A stretch of DNA of 64,000 nt, from assembly GCA_016867975.1 (NCBI GenBank), contig VGIC01000003.1, forward strand, positions 1 to 64,000, in the 5' to 3' direction. The translations under genes were made by a program, and so were the position numbers. Shown one piece after another: positions 44,427-57,305 of this stretch. The notes below the pieces were generated by a model that ran no database searches, was not told the DNA's origin, and worked only from the letters and a program-made list of their open reading frames with translations. The first letter of the stretch is position 1. Every line of letters starts with the position of its first letter. The stretch comes from Betaproteobacteria bacterium (lineage in GTDB: Bacteria > Pseudomonadota > Gammaproteobacteria > Burkholderiales > Methylophilaceae).

Positions 44427-45623
44427 ATGACGTCATTTAAAACACTCTTTAGTACAGCACGATGCACATGGATGGCGTTGCTAGCCGTGTTTACACTATC
44501 GGCCTGCACTACTATCACCGATCTTCATAAAGATGTTTCTGAGCGCATCTTTGGGGCAGAGCCAGCTAATCCTCCTGAGGCGTTGACTGAGATTAAGCAA
44601 ACTGCCAGTGCTAAGCTACTGTGGCAATCCAAGGCTGGCGAGGCAGGCGCTTATGATTTTACTCCTGCACTCGAGGCTGGTTATGCTTACCTCACCAGTG
44701 CTGAGGGTGAGCTTGCCAAGTTGGATGTGAGCAGTGGTAGTCAGGTTTGGCGTGTCAGTGTGGGTGAGAAAGTAACGGGTGGGGTCGGTGTTGGCGGGAG
44801 TTTGGTGCTGGTCGGCACGCATCAGGGTGCTGTATATGCTTATGATGTTTCCGGTAAGCTACAGTGGAAGTCAAAACTCAATAGCGAAGTGTTGAGTGCG
44901 CCTAAATATTTTGATGGTATGATCATTGTGCGTACGGGTGATAGCCGTATTTATGGCATCAATGCTAATGATGGCAGCCGTAAATGGGTCTACGACAGAA
45001 CGACGCCAGCACTGACACTGCGTAGCAGCGCAGGGGTGGTGGTTGATGGGGGTGCTGTTTATGCCGGATTCGCTGGTGGAAAGTTGGCAGCGATTCGTGC
45101 TGATAATGGCAAGGTACTATGGGAAGCTTCGGTTGCTCAGCCCAAAGGCGTCACGGAAATCGAGCGTATCGCAGATATCACTAGCTTACCTTTTGTAGAC
45201 GGTCCATTGGTTTATGCGGTCGCTTATCAAGGTCGGGTGGCGGCAGTAGATCGTACGAATGGTCGTGTGGTGTGGAATCGTGATATTTCTAGTCTTACCG
45301 GTCTGAGCGCTGAAGATGCACGCATTTTTGTATCTCATGCTATGGGCTCAGTCTATGCGCTTGACTACACTACAGGTAAAACATTCTGGCGCCAAGGCGA
45401 CTTAAAGAATCGTCAGTTGACAGCACCAGTGCCGATGGGTAACTGGATCGCCGTTGGCGACTTAGAGGGGTATGTGCATTTCTTAAGTCGGGAAGATGGT
45501 TCTTTTTCGGCCAGAATTAAGGCTGCCGATAGTCCGATTTTGCCGCAAATGACGTTGGTAAGCGCTAATACGCTGCTAGCTCAATCTCGTCATGGCGGCA
45601 TTTACGCGATACAAATCAAATGA
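44427..45623 (+). CDS. bamB: Outer membrane assembly lipoprotein BamB
   Basis: A 398-aa lipoprotein with signal peptide and lipobox LSAC (Cys ~27), then an eight-bladed PQQ-like beta-propeller (repeats such as VYAYDVSGKLQWKSKLNSEV, IYGINANDGSRKWVYDR, LAAIRADNGKVLWEASV, VAAVDRTNGRVVWNRDI). It acts with BamA in outer-membrane protein insertion. The bamB-der order is typical. Confidence 0.95.
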   Translation: MTSFKTLFSTARCTWMALLAVFTLSACTTITDLHKDVSERIFGAEPANPPEALTEIKQTASAKLLWQSKAGEAGAYDFTPALEAGYAYLTSAEGELAKLDVSSGSQVWRVSVGEKVTGGVGVGGSLVLVGTHQGAVYAYDVSGKLQWKSKLNSEVLSAPKYFDGMIIVRTGDSRIYGINANDGSRKWVYDRTTPALTLRSSAGVVVDGGAVYAGFAGGKLAAIRADNGKVLWEASVAQPKGVTEIERIADITSLPFVDGPLVYAVAYQGRVAAVDRTNGRVVWNRDISSLTGLSAEDARIFVSHAMGSVYALDYTTGKTFWRQGDLKNRQLTAPVPMGNWIAVGDLEGYVHFLSREDGSFSARIKAADSPILPQMTLVSANTLLAQSRHGGIYAIQIK

Positions 45624-45655
45624 TCGCCAGCCCAAGTGTTTTTTAGAAGGCTTAC

Positions 45656-47110
45656 ATGATACCCACCATTGTTTTGGTTGGCCGCCCTAATGTCGGCAAA
45701 TCAACCTTATTTAACCGTTTAACAAAAACCAGAGATGCTCTGGTAGCAGACTTCCCTGGATTAACGCGTGATCGTCACTATGGTCGTGGTATAGGGGCTA
45801 GCCAGCCTTATTTGGTCGTGGATACGGGCGGTTTCGAACCTAATACTGATAATGGCATCCTTAAAGCGATGGCCAAGCAGACGCTGCAGGCGATCGATGA
45901 AGCGGACGCGATCATTTTCTTGGTTGATGGTCGCCAAGGGGTGACGCCGCAAGATATGGAAATTGCGAATCGTTTGCGAAGAAGCAGTTGCCCCGTGTTG
46001 TTAGCCGTCAATAAGACTGAAGGTATGCAAAAGGCGGTGGTGAGTGCCGATTTTCATGAGTTGGGTTTGGGTTATCCTTTGTCTATTTCGTCAGCTCATG
46101 GAGAGGGCGTTCGCGACATCATAGAGCTTGCGCTGGAGCATTTTAATGTAGAAAAGGATGCGCCAGTAACGGATTACACGGGTGGCAAAATACCTAAGGT
46201 AGCGATTGTCGGGCGCCCAAATGTCGGCAAATCCACTTTGGTCAATGCCTTGCTAGGCGAGGAGCGTGTGATTGCTTTTGATGAGCCAGGGACCACGCGC
46301 GACTCTATTCATATCGATTTAGAGAAGAATGGAAAACACTATACGCTGATTGATACCGCAGGTGTGCGAAAACGTGGCCGGATATTTGAGGCGATTGAGA
46401 AGTTTTCAGTCATCAAAACGATTCAGGCCATCGAGGAAGCCAATGTGGTGATTCTGGTGGTGGATGCGCAAGAAGGCATCACCGAGCAGGATGCACACGT
46501 GGCGGCTTATATCTTGGACGCTGGTCGCGCGCTGGTCGTGGGCATCAATAAATGGGATGGTTTGAAAGAGGATGAACGAGACTGGATCAAGCGTGAGATT
46601 GATCGTAAGTTACAGTTTCTAGATTTTGCCGAATTCCATTACATCTCAGCGTTACGAAAAAAAGGCCTTCCAGAATTGTTTAAGTCGGTTGATATCGCCT
46701 ACAAGGCTGCATTTGCAAAACTGGCGACACCACAACTAACCCGCGTTCTGGCTGATGCGATACAGCAGCATCAGCCTCCTATCAGCAAAGGCATACGCCC
46801 TAAATTACGCTATGCCCACCAGGGAGGGAGCAATCCACCCGTTGTGGTAGTCCACGGGAGTCATGTGGATGGTGTAAAGGATTCTTACACGCGCTTCTTA
46901 GAAAAGACTTTTCGTCGAGCATTCCAGTTGTCTGGTACACCCTTACGTGTGCAGTATAAACAAGGCGACAACCCGTTTGCCGAGACCGAGGACAAACGTA
47001 AACCAGGCGAGGGTATTGTGAGCATGCGTAGACGCAAGACCGCGCAGCGAGCCGAGTTGAAAGCCAAAAAAGATGCTGAAGAAAAGGCGAGAAAGGCCAA
47101 GAAGCATTAG
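45656..47110 (+). CDS. der: Ribosome biogenesis GTPase Der (EngA)
   Basis: A 484-aa protein with two tandem GTPase domains: GRPNVGKST at 9-17 and again near 184, DFPGLTRD and [14 protein letters not shown] and [13 protein letters not shown] and NKWD. A KH-like domain and a basic tail ([10 protein letters not shown]) follow. It acts in 50S assembly and is the last gene of the plus-strand block. Confidence 0.97.
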   Translation: MIPTIVLVGRPNVGKSTLFNRLTKTRDALVADFPGLTRDRHYGRGIGASQPYLVVDTGGFEPNTDNGILKAMAKQTLQAIDEADAIIFLVDGRQGVTPQDMEIANRLRRSSCPVLLAVNKTEGMQKAVVSADFHELGLGYPLSISSAHGEGVRDIIELALEHFNVEKDAPVTDYTGGKIPKVAIVGRPNVGKSTLVNALLGEERVIAFDEPGTTRDSIHIDLEKNGKHYTLIDTAGVRKRGRIFEAIEKFSVIKTIQAIEEANVVILVVDAQEGITEQDAHVAAYILDAGRALVVGINKWDGLKEDERDWIKREIDRKLQFLDFAEFHYISALRKKGLPELFKSVDIAYKAAFAKLATPQLTRVLADAIQQHQPPISKGIRPKLRYAHQGGSNPPVVVVHGSHVDGVKDSYTRFLEKTFRRAFQLSGTPLRVQYKQGDNPFAETEDKRKPGEGIVSMRRRKTAQRAELKAKKDAEEKARKAKKH

Positions 47111-47154
47111 TGCCTTACATGACGCCTTGCTTCATAATCTAACTGTTCATGGAC

Positions 47155-47373
47155 TTAATTTACGCCAATCAGCTTATCTGTAGCGAAACCAAGTGACTTG
47201 CATGTGAGGTGGGCGTTGTTTAATCGGGTAGGCGGGCTGATGCGTGCGTAAAAGTATCCAAAGGTAGGATTGTCTAGACCGTCATATTGTCTGATGTCGC
47301 GCATAACGCTGCGAGCTAGATGTGCGGTTTCATACCAAGTGTCCAAGTATCGGTTGGCGTCAAAACTTTCAAT
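47155..47373 (-). pseudogene. blc: Remnant of a bacterial lipocalin (Blc-like), internally deleted
   Basis: Read on the minus strand, IESFDANRYLDTWYETAHLA matches the first strand of bacterial lipocalins (Blc: FDAKRYLGTWYEIARL). The tail GYFYARISPPTRLN...SLGFATDKLIGVN matches the lipocalin C-terminus (LWILSRTP... EGFDVSKFIWV). The ~100 residues between are missing. A TAG immediately precedes the first part and no signal peptide can be read. I take it as a decayed gene. The rest of 47111-47474 shows nothing else. Confidence 0.7.
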
Positions 47374-47474
47374 CTAAAAAAGCAGTTGAAACAGCAAGCT
47401 AGGCGCCAAGGGAAGTCGAGCAAGGCTTTTTCCTCACACTAGCTGGCGGAATTTAAACAGAGAATGAGTGGTCC

Positions 47475-49046
47475 TTAAGCGATTTCACGCGTTTCTAGGA
47501 ATTTGATATCTGGATAGCGTTCTTGCGCCATTTGCAGATTTACGCGATTGGGTGCCAAATATACATAGTCATCAGCCCCATCAAGGGCCACGTTAAAGCC
47601 GTATTTGTCTGCAATCGCTTTTAGGTCGGAGTCATGGCCCCGTAGCCAGCGTGCGGTGTAGCAGTCGTATGGCTCAAATACCATGTCCACGCCGTACTCA
47701 TGCTCTAAACGGTGGGCGACCACTTCGAACTGCAGCATGCCGACTGCGCCTAGAATCAGGTCGTTTGAAAGCAATGGACGGAATAGCTGGGCAGCACCTT
47801 CTTCGGCCAGTTGTTTCAGACCGATTTGTAGCTGTTTCATCTTCATCGGGTTCTTGATGCGCGCACGGCGGAAAAACTCAGGGGCAAATGAAGGAATACC
47901 AGTAAATTTGAGATTTTCACCTTCGGTGAACGTGTCCCCCAGTTTGACCGTGCCGTGATTGGGGATGCCGATAATATCACCAGAATACGCCTCATCCATG
48001 GTGGTGCGGTCTTGTGCCATAAAGGTGATGGCATTATTGATGCTCAAAGTTTTTCCAGAGGCGACTTGTTTGATTTTCATGCCTCGCTCAAAACGGCCAG
48101 AACAGACGCGCAGAAATGCAATACGGTCGCGGTGTTTTGGATCCATGTTGGCTTGGATTTTGAACACAAAACCAGAGAATTTTTCTTCATCTGCTGCCAC
48201 AGGGCGGCTGGCCGTGTTGCGCGATTGAGGGGGTGGTGACAGATCCACCACGGCGTCCAGTAGAGATTGCACGCCAAAATTATTGATGGCAGAGCCAAAG
48301 AACACCGGTGTTTGTTTGCCGTCTAAGTAACGTGTTTTATCAAAGCTGTGTGATGCGCCGCGCACGAGCTCTACGTCAATACGTAAGTCATCAGCCTGAG
48401 TGCCTAATAGTTCGTCCAGACGTGGATTATCCAGACCTTTAATGGTTTCGGAAGTGCCTTTTTCTGCACGTGGGTCAAAGAATGAGACTTCATCGTTGTA
48501 AAGATGATAAACGCCGCGGAATGTTTTACCCATGCCGATGGGCCAAGTCATTGGCGCACATTCCATTCCGAGGGTGGTTTCAATTTCGTCTAATAGTTCG
48601 ATGGGGAGGCGGCTTTCACGATCCAGCTTGTTGATGAATGTGATAATGGGCGTGTCACGCATACGGCAAACGTTGAGTAGCTTAATGGTTTGCGTTTCTA
48701 CACCGTTCACCGAGTCAATCACCATCACCGCAGAGTCTACTGCTGTGAGCGTTCTGTAAGTGTCTTCGGAGAAGTCATCGTGGCCGGGTGTGTCGAGCAG
48801 GTTGATCATGTGCTCGCGATAAGGAAATTGCATCACGGATGAAGTCACCGAAATGCCGCGTTGTTTTTCCAGTTCCATCCAGTCCGAGGTGGCGTGGCGT
48901 GCTGCTTTGCGACCACGCACCTCACCGGCTACCTGAATGGCACCGCCAAACCAAAGCAGTTTTTCAGTCAGCGTGGTTTTGCCAGCATCCGGGTGGGAGA
49001 TAATGGCAAAGGTGCGCCGGTGGGATATTTCATCGTGTAATGACAT
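47475..49046 (-). CDS. prfC: Peptide chain release factor 3
   Basis: A 523-aa RF3: [16 protein letters not shown] (P-loop), [22 protein letters not shown] (quoted in part: QRGISVTSS), [28 protein letters not shown], and the C-terminal domain with [19 protein letters not shown]. It recycles RF1/RF2. I start at ATG 49046 ([16 protein letters not shown]), as in the family; an upstream in-frame ATG at 49082 adds 12 unrelated residues. Confidence 0.96.
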   Translation of the reverse strand: MSLHDEISHRRTFAIISHPDAGKTTLTEKLLWFGGAIQVAGEVRGRKAARHATSDWMELEKQRGISVTSSVMQFPYREHMINLLDTPGHDDFSEDTYRTLTAVDSAVMVIDSVNGVETQTIKLLNVCRMRDTPIITFINKLDRESRLPIELLDEIETTLGMECAPMTWPIGMGKTFRGVYHLYNDEVSFFDPRAEKGTSETIKGLDNPRLDELLGTQADDLRIDVELVRGASHSFDKTRYLDGKQTPVFFGSAINNFGVQSLLDAVVDLSPPPQSRNTASRPVAADEEKFSGFVFKIQANMDPKHRDRIAFLRVCSGRFERGMKIKQVASGKTLSINNAITFMAQDRTTMDEAYSGDIIGIPNHGTVKLGDTFTEGENLKFTGIPSFAPEFFRRARIKNPMKMKQLQIGLKQLAEEGAAQLFRPLLSNDLILGAVGMLQFEVVAHRLEHEYGVDMVFEPYDCYTARWLRGHDSDLKAIADKYGFNVALDGADDYVYLAPNRVNLQMAQERYPDIKFLETREIA

Positions 49047-49203
49047 GGGTGATAGCGAGTATTGAAAATACAAAGGCAGCATTCTACCCGAAAATATTTA
49101 GATCTCAGTAATGCATGTCCATCCCAGGGTATGCCATCACAAAAAAAAACACGCAAGGCGGTGATTCGCCATCTGCAGTAGTTTAACAAAGGTCTCTATG
49201 GGT

Positions 49204-49650
49204 TTAAAACATGCTACCCAGCACAAACCCGATGACAATACCGACAATCAGCGCAATGGTCACCGCACGATAAGTCAGTACGTCTTTAGAATAGCCACGC
49301 CTGATCGCCACATAGGCGACCAGATAACCAACGGCGTTGAGCAGCCAGATGATGGAAAGGCTTAGCACCTTGACCAGCAATGGCCCGATGACTGGTACCA
49401 GCATGATCATACCCAGTAGCCATGCAAAAGCGTGTGAAGCAAAGGCAATAATCACCGCGCCTGCGGTGACCGCTTCAGCATGCCAACCAAAATGCCATGA
49501 TACTGCAACTGCTAAACCCAGCAGCAGGGTGACTGGTAACATCCATTTCCAGGCGCCGCGTTTTGCTGGATCTTCGAGCACCTCTTCACTAAAAAGATGA
49601 TGTGTATCAATGTCACCCGCCTTGACATCATCCTCATGCAGAAGCTTCAT
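49204..49650 (-). CDS. Membrane protein of unknown function downstream of acnB
   Basis: A 148-aa protein. An acidic N-terminus (KLLHEDDVKAGDIDTHHLFS) precedes four hydrophobic segments (WMLPVTLLLGLAVAVSW, AVIIAFASHAFAWLLGMIML, VLSLSIIWLLNAVGYLVAY, AVTIALIVGIVIGFVLGSM). I do not recognise the family. The ATG at 49650 lies 10 nt after the acnB stop with GAAG upstream, so it is probably co-transcribed. Larger in-frame extensions overlap acnB. Confidence 0.75.
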   Translation of the reverse strand: MKLLHEDDVKAGDIDTHHLFSEEVLEDPAKRGAWKWMLPVTLLLGLAVAVSWHFGWHAEAVTAGAVIIAFASHAFAWLLGMIMLVPVIGPLLVKVLSLSIIWLLNAVGYLVAYVAIRRGYSKDVLTYRAVTIALIVGIVIGFVLGSMF

Positions 49651-49660
49651 CGGTGTTGCT

Positions 49661-52228
49661 TCAGACTGCTGCAATCGGGATGACTTTGCTCGCTCTTGCC
49701 ATGCTGTCCGCATAGTCGGCCATCTGATTGAAGTTGAGATATTGATAGATGTCCGCCGCATTGGTCAGCTTGTTGCCCACAGTTTCCAGATATTCTGCAT
49801 GCGTAGGCATACGACCTAGTTTTGCACAAACGGCCGCCAGCTCTGCCGAACCTAGATAAACGCGCGTATCTTTACCCATGCGATTATCAAAGTTACGGGT
49901 ACTGGTTGAGAATACCGTAGCCTTGTCCGCCACCCGCGCCTGATTGCCCATACAGAGAGAGCATCCGGGGATCTCCGTACGTGCGCCAGCCACGCCAAAG
50001 GTCGAATACACGCCTTCCTCACGTAGTTGCGCCTCATCCATGCGAGTTGGCGGTGCCACCCACAGGCGTGCAGGAATCCCACCTGCGCCTTCCAGCACTT
50101 TTGCTGCCGCACGATAGTGACCGATATTCGTCATGCAACTGCCGATGAACACTTCGTCGATCTTATCTCCCCCAACGGCAGACAGCGGTTTAATATCATC
50201 TGGATCATTTGGGCAAGCTACCAGTGGCTCTTTGATCTCGTTCAGGTTGATCTCAATGACATGCGCGTACTCCGCATCCGCATCGGGCTGTAGCAACTCC
50301 GGTTTCTCTAACCAAGCTTTCATGCTGGCGATACGGCGCTCCAAGGTGCGCGCGTCTTGATAGCCGTGATCAATCATATTTTGTAATAGCACAATGTTGG
50401 AATTCAGAAACTCGATTACCGGCGCTTTGTTCAATAACACTGTGCAACCATTGGCAGAGCGTTCGGCTGACGCATCCGCCAGCTCAAACGCCTGTTCTAC
50501 TTTCAGATCAGGCAAGCCTTCTATTTCCAGCACACGCCCGTTGAACACGTTCTTTTTACCTTGTTTGCCTACGGTCAAAGTGCCTTCTTGAATGGCTGCA
50601 TAAGGAATCGCATTCACGAGATCGCGCAGTGTGATGCCCGGCTGCATTTCACCTTTGAAACGTACCAGTACCGATTCCGGCATATCCAACGGCATCGCGC
50701 CTGTTGCGGCCGCAAACGCTACCAGACCTGATCCAGCAGGGAAAGAAATGCCGATTGGGAAACGCGTATGCGAATCCCCCCCAGTGCCAACTGTATCTGG
50801 CAGCACCATGCGATTCAACCATGAGTGGATTACGCCGTCACCCGGACGTAGGCTCACGCCGCCACGACTACTGATAAACTCAGGCAATGTATGCTGTAAC
50901 TTGATATCGACTGGCTTAGGATATGCCGCAGTATGACAGAAACTCTGCATCACTAAGTCACTGCTAAAACCCAAGCATGCCAGCTCTTTTAATTCATCAC
51001 GGGTCATACCGCCGGTGGTATCCTGAGAACCCACCGTGGTGGCTTTAGGCTCACAATAGGTCCCCGGGCGAACACCCGCCACACCACATGCACGCCCCAC
51101 CATTTTTTGTGCCAGCGTATAGCCCTTGCCTGTATCTTTAGCAGGGGTTGGCTTGATAAAGCATGTCGTTTCAGCCAGCCCAAGCGCCTTGCGTGCATTG
51201 GCAGTCAAGCCGCGACCGATAATCAGAGGGATACGTCCACCCGCGCGCACCTCGTCTGGCATGGTCGATGGTGTCAGATTAAACGTAGCAATCACTTCAC
51301 CCTGTGCATTCAACACTTCACCCGCATCTGGTTTAATGGTGATGATGTCACCCATTTGCATGTTTGAAACATCGCACTGAATGGGCAATGCCCCAGAATC
51401 TTCGGCAGTGTTAAAGAAGATAGGCGCAATCTTAGTGCCTAAAATTACCCCGCCCGTACGTTTATTGGGAATATTAGGAATATCCTCGCCCATGTGCCAC
51501 TGCACTGAGTTGATGGCCGATTTGCGTGATGATCCGGTACCGACTACATCGCCCACGTAAGCCAAAGGCAAACCTTTCTGCTTTAAGGTCTCGATCGTTT
51601 TCAGTCCATCTGGCATTTTGTTCACCAGCATCGCTTTAGCGTGCTGCGGAATATCTGGACGGCTCCAAGCCTCTTGCGCAGGACTTAAGTCATCGGTATT
51701 GGTTTCGCCATCCACCTTAAACACCACGACTTTGATCTCATTGGCTAGTTTAGGCGCGTTAGTAAACCACTCTGCCGCTGCCCAAGATTCCATCAACTTC
51801 TTGGCATGGGGATTACCAGCTTTCATTTTTTCATCAACATCATGAAACGCGTCGAACATCAAAATTGTGCGAGACAATGCCTGCACGGCAACATCTGCCA
51901 GCGGCGTGTCCAGCAAGGTCACAAGCGCCTGCACGTTGTAGCCACCCAACATGGTGCCCAGCAACTGCACCGCTCTTTCTGCACTCATTAAAGGGGTAGT
52001 CACCTTACCATTCGCCACGTCTGATAAAAATGCGGCTTTCACATAGGCAGCCTGATCCACGCCAGCAGGGATGCGATTTTCAAGCAGATTGATTAACACA
52101 GCCTCCTCACCGGCTGGCGGGGATTTTAGCAACTCTATCAGTTGAGCAACCTGCTCGGCGGATAATGGTAATGGGGGTAAATTTTGTGAAGCACGTTCTT
52201 GCACGTGCGCAGCATAGGCTATTAGCAT
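49661..52228 (-). CDS. acnB: Aconitate hydratase B (AcnB)
   Basis: An 855-aa AcnB. The N-terminal HEAT-like domain ([19 protein letters not shown]) is followed by the swivel domain ([16 protein letters not shown]) and the 4Fe-4S ligands in [10 protein letters not shown] and [11 protein letters not shown]. It interconverts citrate and isocitrate. A deleted MITE copy ends 36 nt upstream of the start. Full length. Confidence 0.97.
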   Translation of the reverse strand: MLIAYAAHVQERASQNLPPLPLSAEQVAQLIELLKSPPAGEEAVLINLLENRIPAGVDQAAYVKAAFLSDVANGKVTTPLMSAERAVQLLGTMLGGYNVQALVTLLDTPLADVAVQALSRTILMFDAFHDVDEKMKAGNPHAKKLMESWAAAEWFTNAPKLANEIKVVVFKVDGETNTDDLSPAQEAWSRPDIPQHAKAMLVNKMPDGLKTIETLKQKGLPLAYVGDVVGTGSSRKSAINSVQWHMGEDIPNIPNKRTGGVILGTKIAPIFFNTAEDSGALPIQCDVSNMQMGDIITIKPDAGEVLNAQGEVIATFNLTPSTMPDEVRAGGRIPLIIGRGLTANARKALGLAETTCFIKPTPAKDTGKGYTLAQKMVGRACGVAGVRPGTYCEPKATTVGSQDTTGGMTRDELKELACLGFSSDLVMQSFCHTAAYPKPVDIKLQHTLPEFISSRGGVSLRPGDGVIHSWLNRMVLPDTVGTGGDSHTRFPIGISFPAGSGLVAFAAATGAMPLDMPESVLVRFKGEMQPGITLRDLVNAIPYAAIQEGTLTVGKQGKKNVFNGRVLEIEGLPDLKVEQAFELADASAERSANGCTVLLNKAPVIEFLNSNIVLLQNMIDHGYQDARTLERRIASMKAWLEKPELLQPDADAEYAHVIEINLNEIKEPLVACPNDPDDIKPLSAVGGDKIDEVFIGSCMTNIGHYRAAAKVLEGAGGIPARLWVAPPTRMDEAQLREEGVYSTFGVAGARTEIPGCSLCMGNQARVADKATVFSTSTRNFDNRMGKDTRVYLGSAELAAVCAKLGRMPTHAEYLETVGNKLTNAADIYQYLNFNQMADYADSMARASKVIPIAAV

Positions 52229-52263
52229 GGCAGTTTTTCTAGGTTAAAAAATAATGGATATTA

Positions 52264-52341
52264 TAAAGGAAGCGCGGAGTAAGTATCCATGAACCACGTT
52301 GCGATTGTTGCAGCCATGTGAATTATTCCGTGCTTTTTTAA
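52264..52341. mobile_element. Internally deleted MITE copy (78 bp) upstream of acnB
   Basis: The left part AAGGAAGCGCGGAGTAAGT with CCATGAACCACGTTGCG closely matches the first ~38 nt of the MITE at 12508. The right part TTCCGTGCTTTTTTAA is its degenerate terminal repeat. Only ~80 of 337 bp remain. Its position mirrors the miaA case, close in front of a start codon (acnB at 52228, minus strand). Confidence 0.75.
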
Positions 52342-52382
52342 CTGGTCAAATCGCTAACATGCTGACCCTAGAAAGGTATTCG

Positions 52383-52694
52383 CTAGTTAGTCACAAATAA
52401 CTTGTTAGCAAAAGGCGTGCCGCAACTGCTGCCTTTGACTGACGCCTCGAATTTCTCCAGCAATGCGCTCTCGTAACCTTTGCCATGTTTTAACTCTAAG
52501 AAAGCGCGCACTTCGCTCGCATCAGCAAAACCATTCTTGTCTGTATCCATCGAAGTGACGTTATCTTCTACTGTTGGCCCCGTGTATTTGCCTGTTGCAT
52601 CAACCAAGTAATCGAGCGCATCCTCTGCCTGTACCTGAGCAGTAAATAACGATCCAGCCAACAACATGAGTTTTAGTCGTTTTTGCATATCCAT
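52383..52694 (-). CDS. Small exported EF-hand protein
   Basis: A 103-aa protein with a signal peptide (KRLKLMLLAGSLFTAQVQA) and one EF-hand calcium loop (MDTDKNGFADASEV, i.e. DxDxNGxxD). One Cys near the C-terminus (GSSCGTPF). ATG 52694 is preceded by AAGGAG. A second, degenerate EF-hand may precede it. Function unknown; probably periplasmic Ca2+-binding. Confidence 0.75.
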   Translation of the reverse strand: MDMQKRLKLMLLAGSLFTAQVQAEDALDYLVDATGKYTGPTVEDNVTSMDTDKNGFADASEVRAFLELKHGKGYESALLEKFEASVKGSSCGTPFANKLFVTN

Positions 52695-52821
52695 GCACCT
52701 TACTCCTTGCAATACTAGGGACTACAATACCTGTGATCAGTAGTAGAGTAAATAATTCAACTATTAAGACCTTTGCAAGAGTCTTCTAAAGTCGGAGTTT
52801 TAGTAAAAACCTCAAAAATCT

Positions 52822-52894
52822 GTCATTCTGAGCGTAGCGAATAATCCATGTAACTTGTTGATATTGATGGATTATTCGCTACGCTAAGAATGAC
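52822..52894. repeat. 28-bp palindromic repeat of the widespread GTCATTCTGAGCG type
   Basis: The left arm 52822-52849 begins GTCATTCTGAGCGTAGCGAA. It pairs with 52867-52894 at 27 of 28 positions around a 17-nt loop. Arms of this sequence family occur as intergenic palindromes in many unrelated bacteria. It lies in the 268-nt gap between fumA and the EF-hand gene, where it could end the fumA transcript. I see nothing else in 52695-52962. Confidence 0.8.
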
Positions 52895-52962
52895 GCTTCA
52901 TCGTGATTGCTGTTAAAGTAAGAATAAAAATGTTACCGTGCAAGGCTTTTCTGTTATGCGAC

Positions 52963-54468
52963 TTAACGCGCAATAGCGGTGATTTTTTTCCAATGTTGTG
53001 GCCCCAGTCGGTGTACGGATTCACCACGCGGCGTGACCGCTACAGTCACCGGCATATCGACTACCTCAAACTCGTAAATCGCCTCCATGCCCAAGTCTGC
53101 AAACGCCAGAACGCGGGATTTTTTAATGGCTTTACTCACCAAATATGCCGCACCGCCCACCGCAGTTAGATACACGGCCTGATGTTTCTGAATAGCGGCA
53201 ATTGCCTCATCGCCACGCTCGGCTTTACCCACCATGCCTATCAACCCCGTTTCTGACAGCATTAATTCAGTGTAGTCATCCATTCTGGTGGCAGTGGTCG
53301 GACCAGCCGGACCAACCGCTTCATCGCGCACCGCGTCCACAGGGCCCACATAGTAAATGAATCGGTTATTAAGGTCGACTGGTAACGGCTCACCTTTTTT
53401 CAACATGGTGGCCATACGTTTGTGTGAGGCATCGCGACCTGTGAGCAGTTTGCCGCTGAGCAACAGCGTTTCGCCCACTTGCCAGGTGGCGATTTCTTCA
53501 TGCGTGATAGCATCCAGATTGACCTGTCTTGACGAGCCACTTGCTTGCCACTGCACATCCGGATAGGCCGACCAATCCGGTGGAGCCAACTCCGCTACGC
53601 CTCGCCCATCCAGCTCGAAATGCACATGGCGTGTCGCTGCACAATTAGGAATAATCGCCACTGGTAAGCTCGCAGCATGTGTCGGATAGTCCAGGATCTT
53701 GACATCAAGCACGGTTGCTACCCCCCCCAATCCTTGCGCCCCGATGCCTAGATGATTCACTTTTTCAAATATCTCTAGACGCAGTTCTTCTAGCTTATTT
53801 TGTGCGCCTTTTGCTTTCAGCTCATGCATATCTATCGGTGCCATCAGGGATTCTTTCGCTAACAACATGGCTTTTTCTGCACTGCCTCCGATGCCGATGC
53901 CCAGTATTCCTGGAGGACACCAACCCGCCCCCATGGCGGGCACCACCTGCAATACCCAGTCTACGATGCTGTCATTGGGGTTCAACATGGCAAGCTGGGC
54001 TTTGTTTTCGCTGCCCCCTCCCTTGGCGGCAATACTGACCTCGACTTTATCACCAGCCACCAATGATACATGCACCACGGCGGGTGTATTGTCTTTGGTG
54101 TTGATACGCGTACCAGCCGGATCACTCACCATTGAGGCACGCAACTTGTTTTCTGGCAACAAATAGGCGCACCGCACCCCTTCATTGACCATCTGCTCGA
54201 CATCCAATTGGGCGTCCCAGCGCACATTCATGCCCACTTTCACAAATGCCACTACGATGCCCGTATCCTGACAGAGCGGGCGTTTGCCTTCAGCACACAT
54301 GCGGGAGTTAGTGAGAATCTGCGCTATCGCATCTTTGGCGGCTGGCGACTCTTCACGTTCATAGGCTGTTGCCAACGCATGGAGATAATCAGCAGGATGA
54401 TAGTAAGAAATATACTGCAAGGCATCTGCAATGCTTTGTATGAAATCTTCTTGTTTAATGATCGTCAT
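52963..54468 (-). CDS. fumA: Fumarate hydratase, class I (4Fe-4S)
   Basis: A 501-aa class I fumarase with N- and C-terminal domains joined. Cluster Cys residues are in RPLCQDTGIVVAF, IIPNCAATRH and GAGWCPPGILGIGIGGSAEKA; VGPAGPTTATRMDDY and MVGKAERGDEA are in the C-terminal domain. It hydrates fumarate to malate. It is oxygen-labile in well-studied relatives. It is divergent from purB. Confidence 0.95.
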   Translation of the reverse strand: MTIIKQEDFIQSIADALQYISYYHPADYLHALATAYEREESPAAKDAIAQILTNSRMCAEGKRPLCQDTGIVVAFVKVGMNVRWDAQLDVEQMVNEGVRCAYLLPENKLRASMVSDPAGTRINTKDNTPAVVHVSLVAGDKVEVSIAAKGGGSENKAQLAMLNPNDSIVDWVLQVVPAMGAGWCPPGILGIGIGGSAEKAMLLAKESLMAPIDMHELKAKGAQNKLEELRLEIFEKVNHLGIGAQGLGGVATVLDVKILDYPTHAASLPVAIIPNCAATRHVHFELDGRGVAELAPPDWSAYPDVQWQASGSSRQVNLDAITHEEIATWQVGETLLLSGKLLTGRDASHKRMATMLKKGEPLPVDLNNRFIYYVGPVDAVRDEAVGPAGPTTATRMDDYTELMLSETGLIGMVGKAERGDEAIAAIQKHQAVYLTAVGGAAYLVSKAIKKSRVLAFADLGMEAIYEFEVVDMPVTVAVTPRGESVHRLGPQHWKKITAIAR

Positions 54469-54604
54469 ATGCGGGATTTTTGTGATGTATTCGTAGACGG
54501 CATTTTACGCTTTATTGCCGCCTTGGGTTAAAATAACGTTTTTATTCAATAAGGAAGCACCGAGCCTTGAGCCTGTGCCCCACAAGCCCTTTGTAGAAAG
54601 TTAA

Positions 54605-56572
<1,968 letters not shown>

Positions 56573-56573
<1 letters not shown>

Positions 56574-57304
56574 TGACACTGATGAACCTAGCGGCCGAAG
56601 CAAGAAGATTTCTACGCAGTACACACAGTGGTCTACTTTCTACCCTATCATCCAAATTTGATGGTTATCCATTTGGCTCCGTCGCGCCATTTGTGCTTGG
56701 ACATGACTGCCAGCCGGTCATCCTGATCAGCAGTATTGCCGAACATACCAAAAATATCGTCAGCAATGCTAAGGTTTCATTGCTCGTTTTTGCTGGCGCT
56801 GAAGATTTGCAAGCCAACGCGCGTTTAACACTACTTGGCGAAGCGATAAAAATCGAGAAAAACGATGCAGACCTAAAAGCAAGATATCTGCGCTATTTGC
56901 CGCAAGCAGCCAGCTACTTTGACATGCATGACTTTGCTTTTTACCGTATCAATATCAGTCAGGTACGCTATATTGGCGGTTTCGGCAAAATGAGCTGGAT
57001 GTCCTCCAGTGAGCTATTGAGCCTGCCACCAGCAGATAATAACTTACTGGCAGGTCAGGAAACCTCCATCATCGCACACATGAATGCAGACCATATCGAT
57101 AGCCTGATCGCTTATTGTCAATATTTCCACCAAATCAACGCCAGCACAGCCACCATGCTCGGCATTGATACCGATGGATTTGATGTTAGGGTCATTGATG
57201 CCGACACCACTAAAATCGTGCGCTTTGAATTTGACCGGCCCGTTCAGGATGCCCAATCTGCACGCGTGGCATTGGTGCAAATGTCTAAAGTAGCGAAGCG
57301 ATAA
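56573..57304 (+). CDS. HugZ-like pyridoxamine-phosphate-oxidase-fold protein with DUF2470
   Basis: A 243-aa protein. An N-terminal PNPOx-like split barrel (THSGLLSTLSSKFDGYPFGS, RLTLLGEA, RINISQVRYIGGFGKMSW) is followed by a DUF2470-like C-terminal domain with IAHMNADHIDSL. HugZ members bind heme or flavin; the HMNxDH element fits a possible heme-related role. Translationally coupled to the wrbA-like gene. Confidence 0.85.
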
Positions 57305-57305
57305 C

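Noticed and set aside
54550-54602. Third MITE copy upstream of purB
   Set aside because: Only TAAGGAAGCAC plus a few bases match the left end, and no right end or internal homology is visible; too weak to call.
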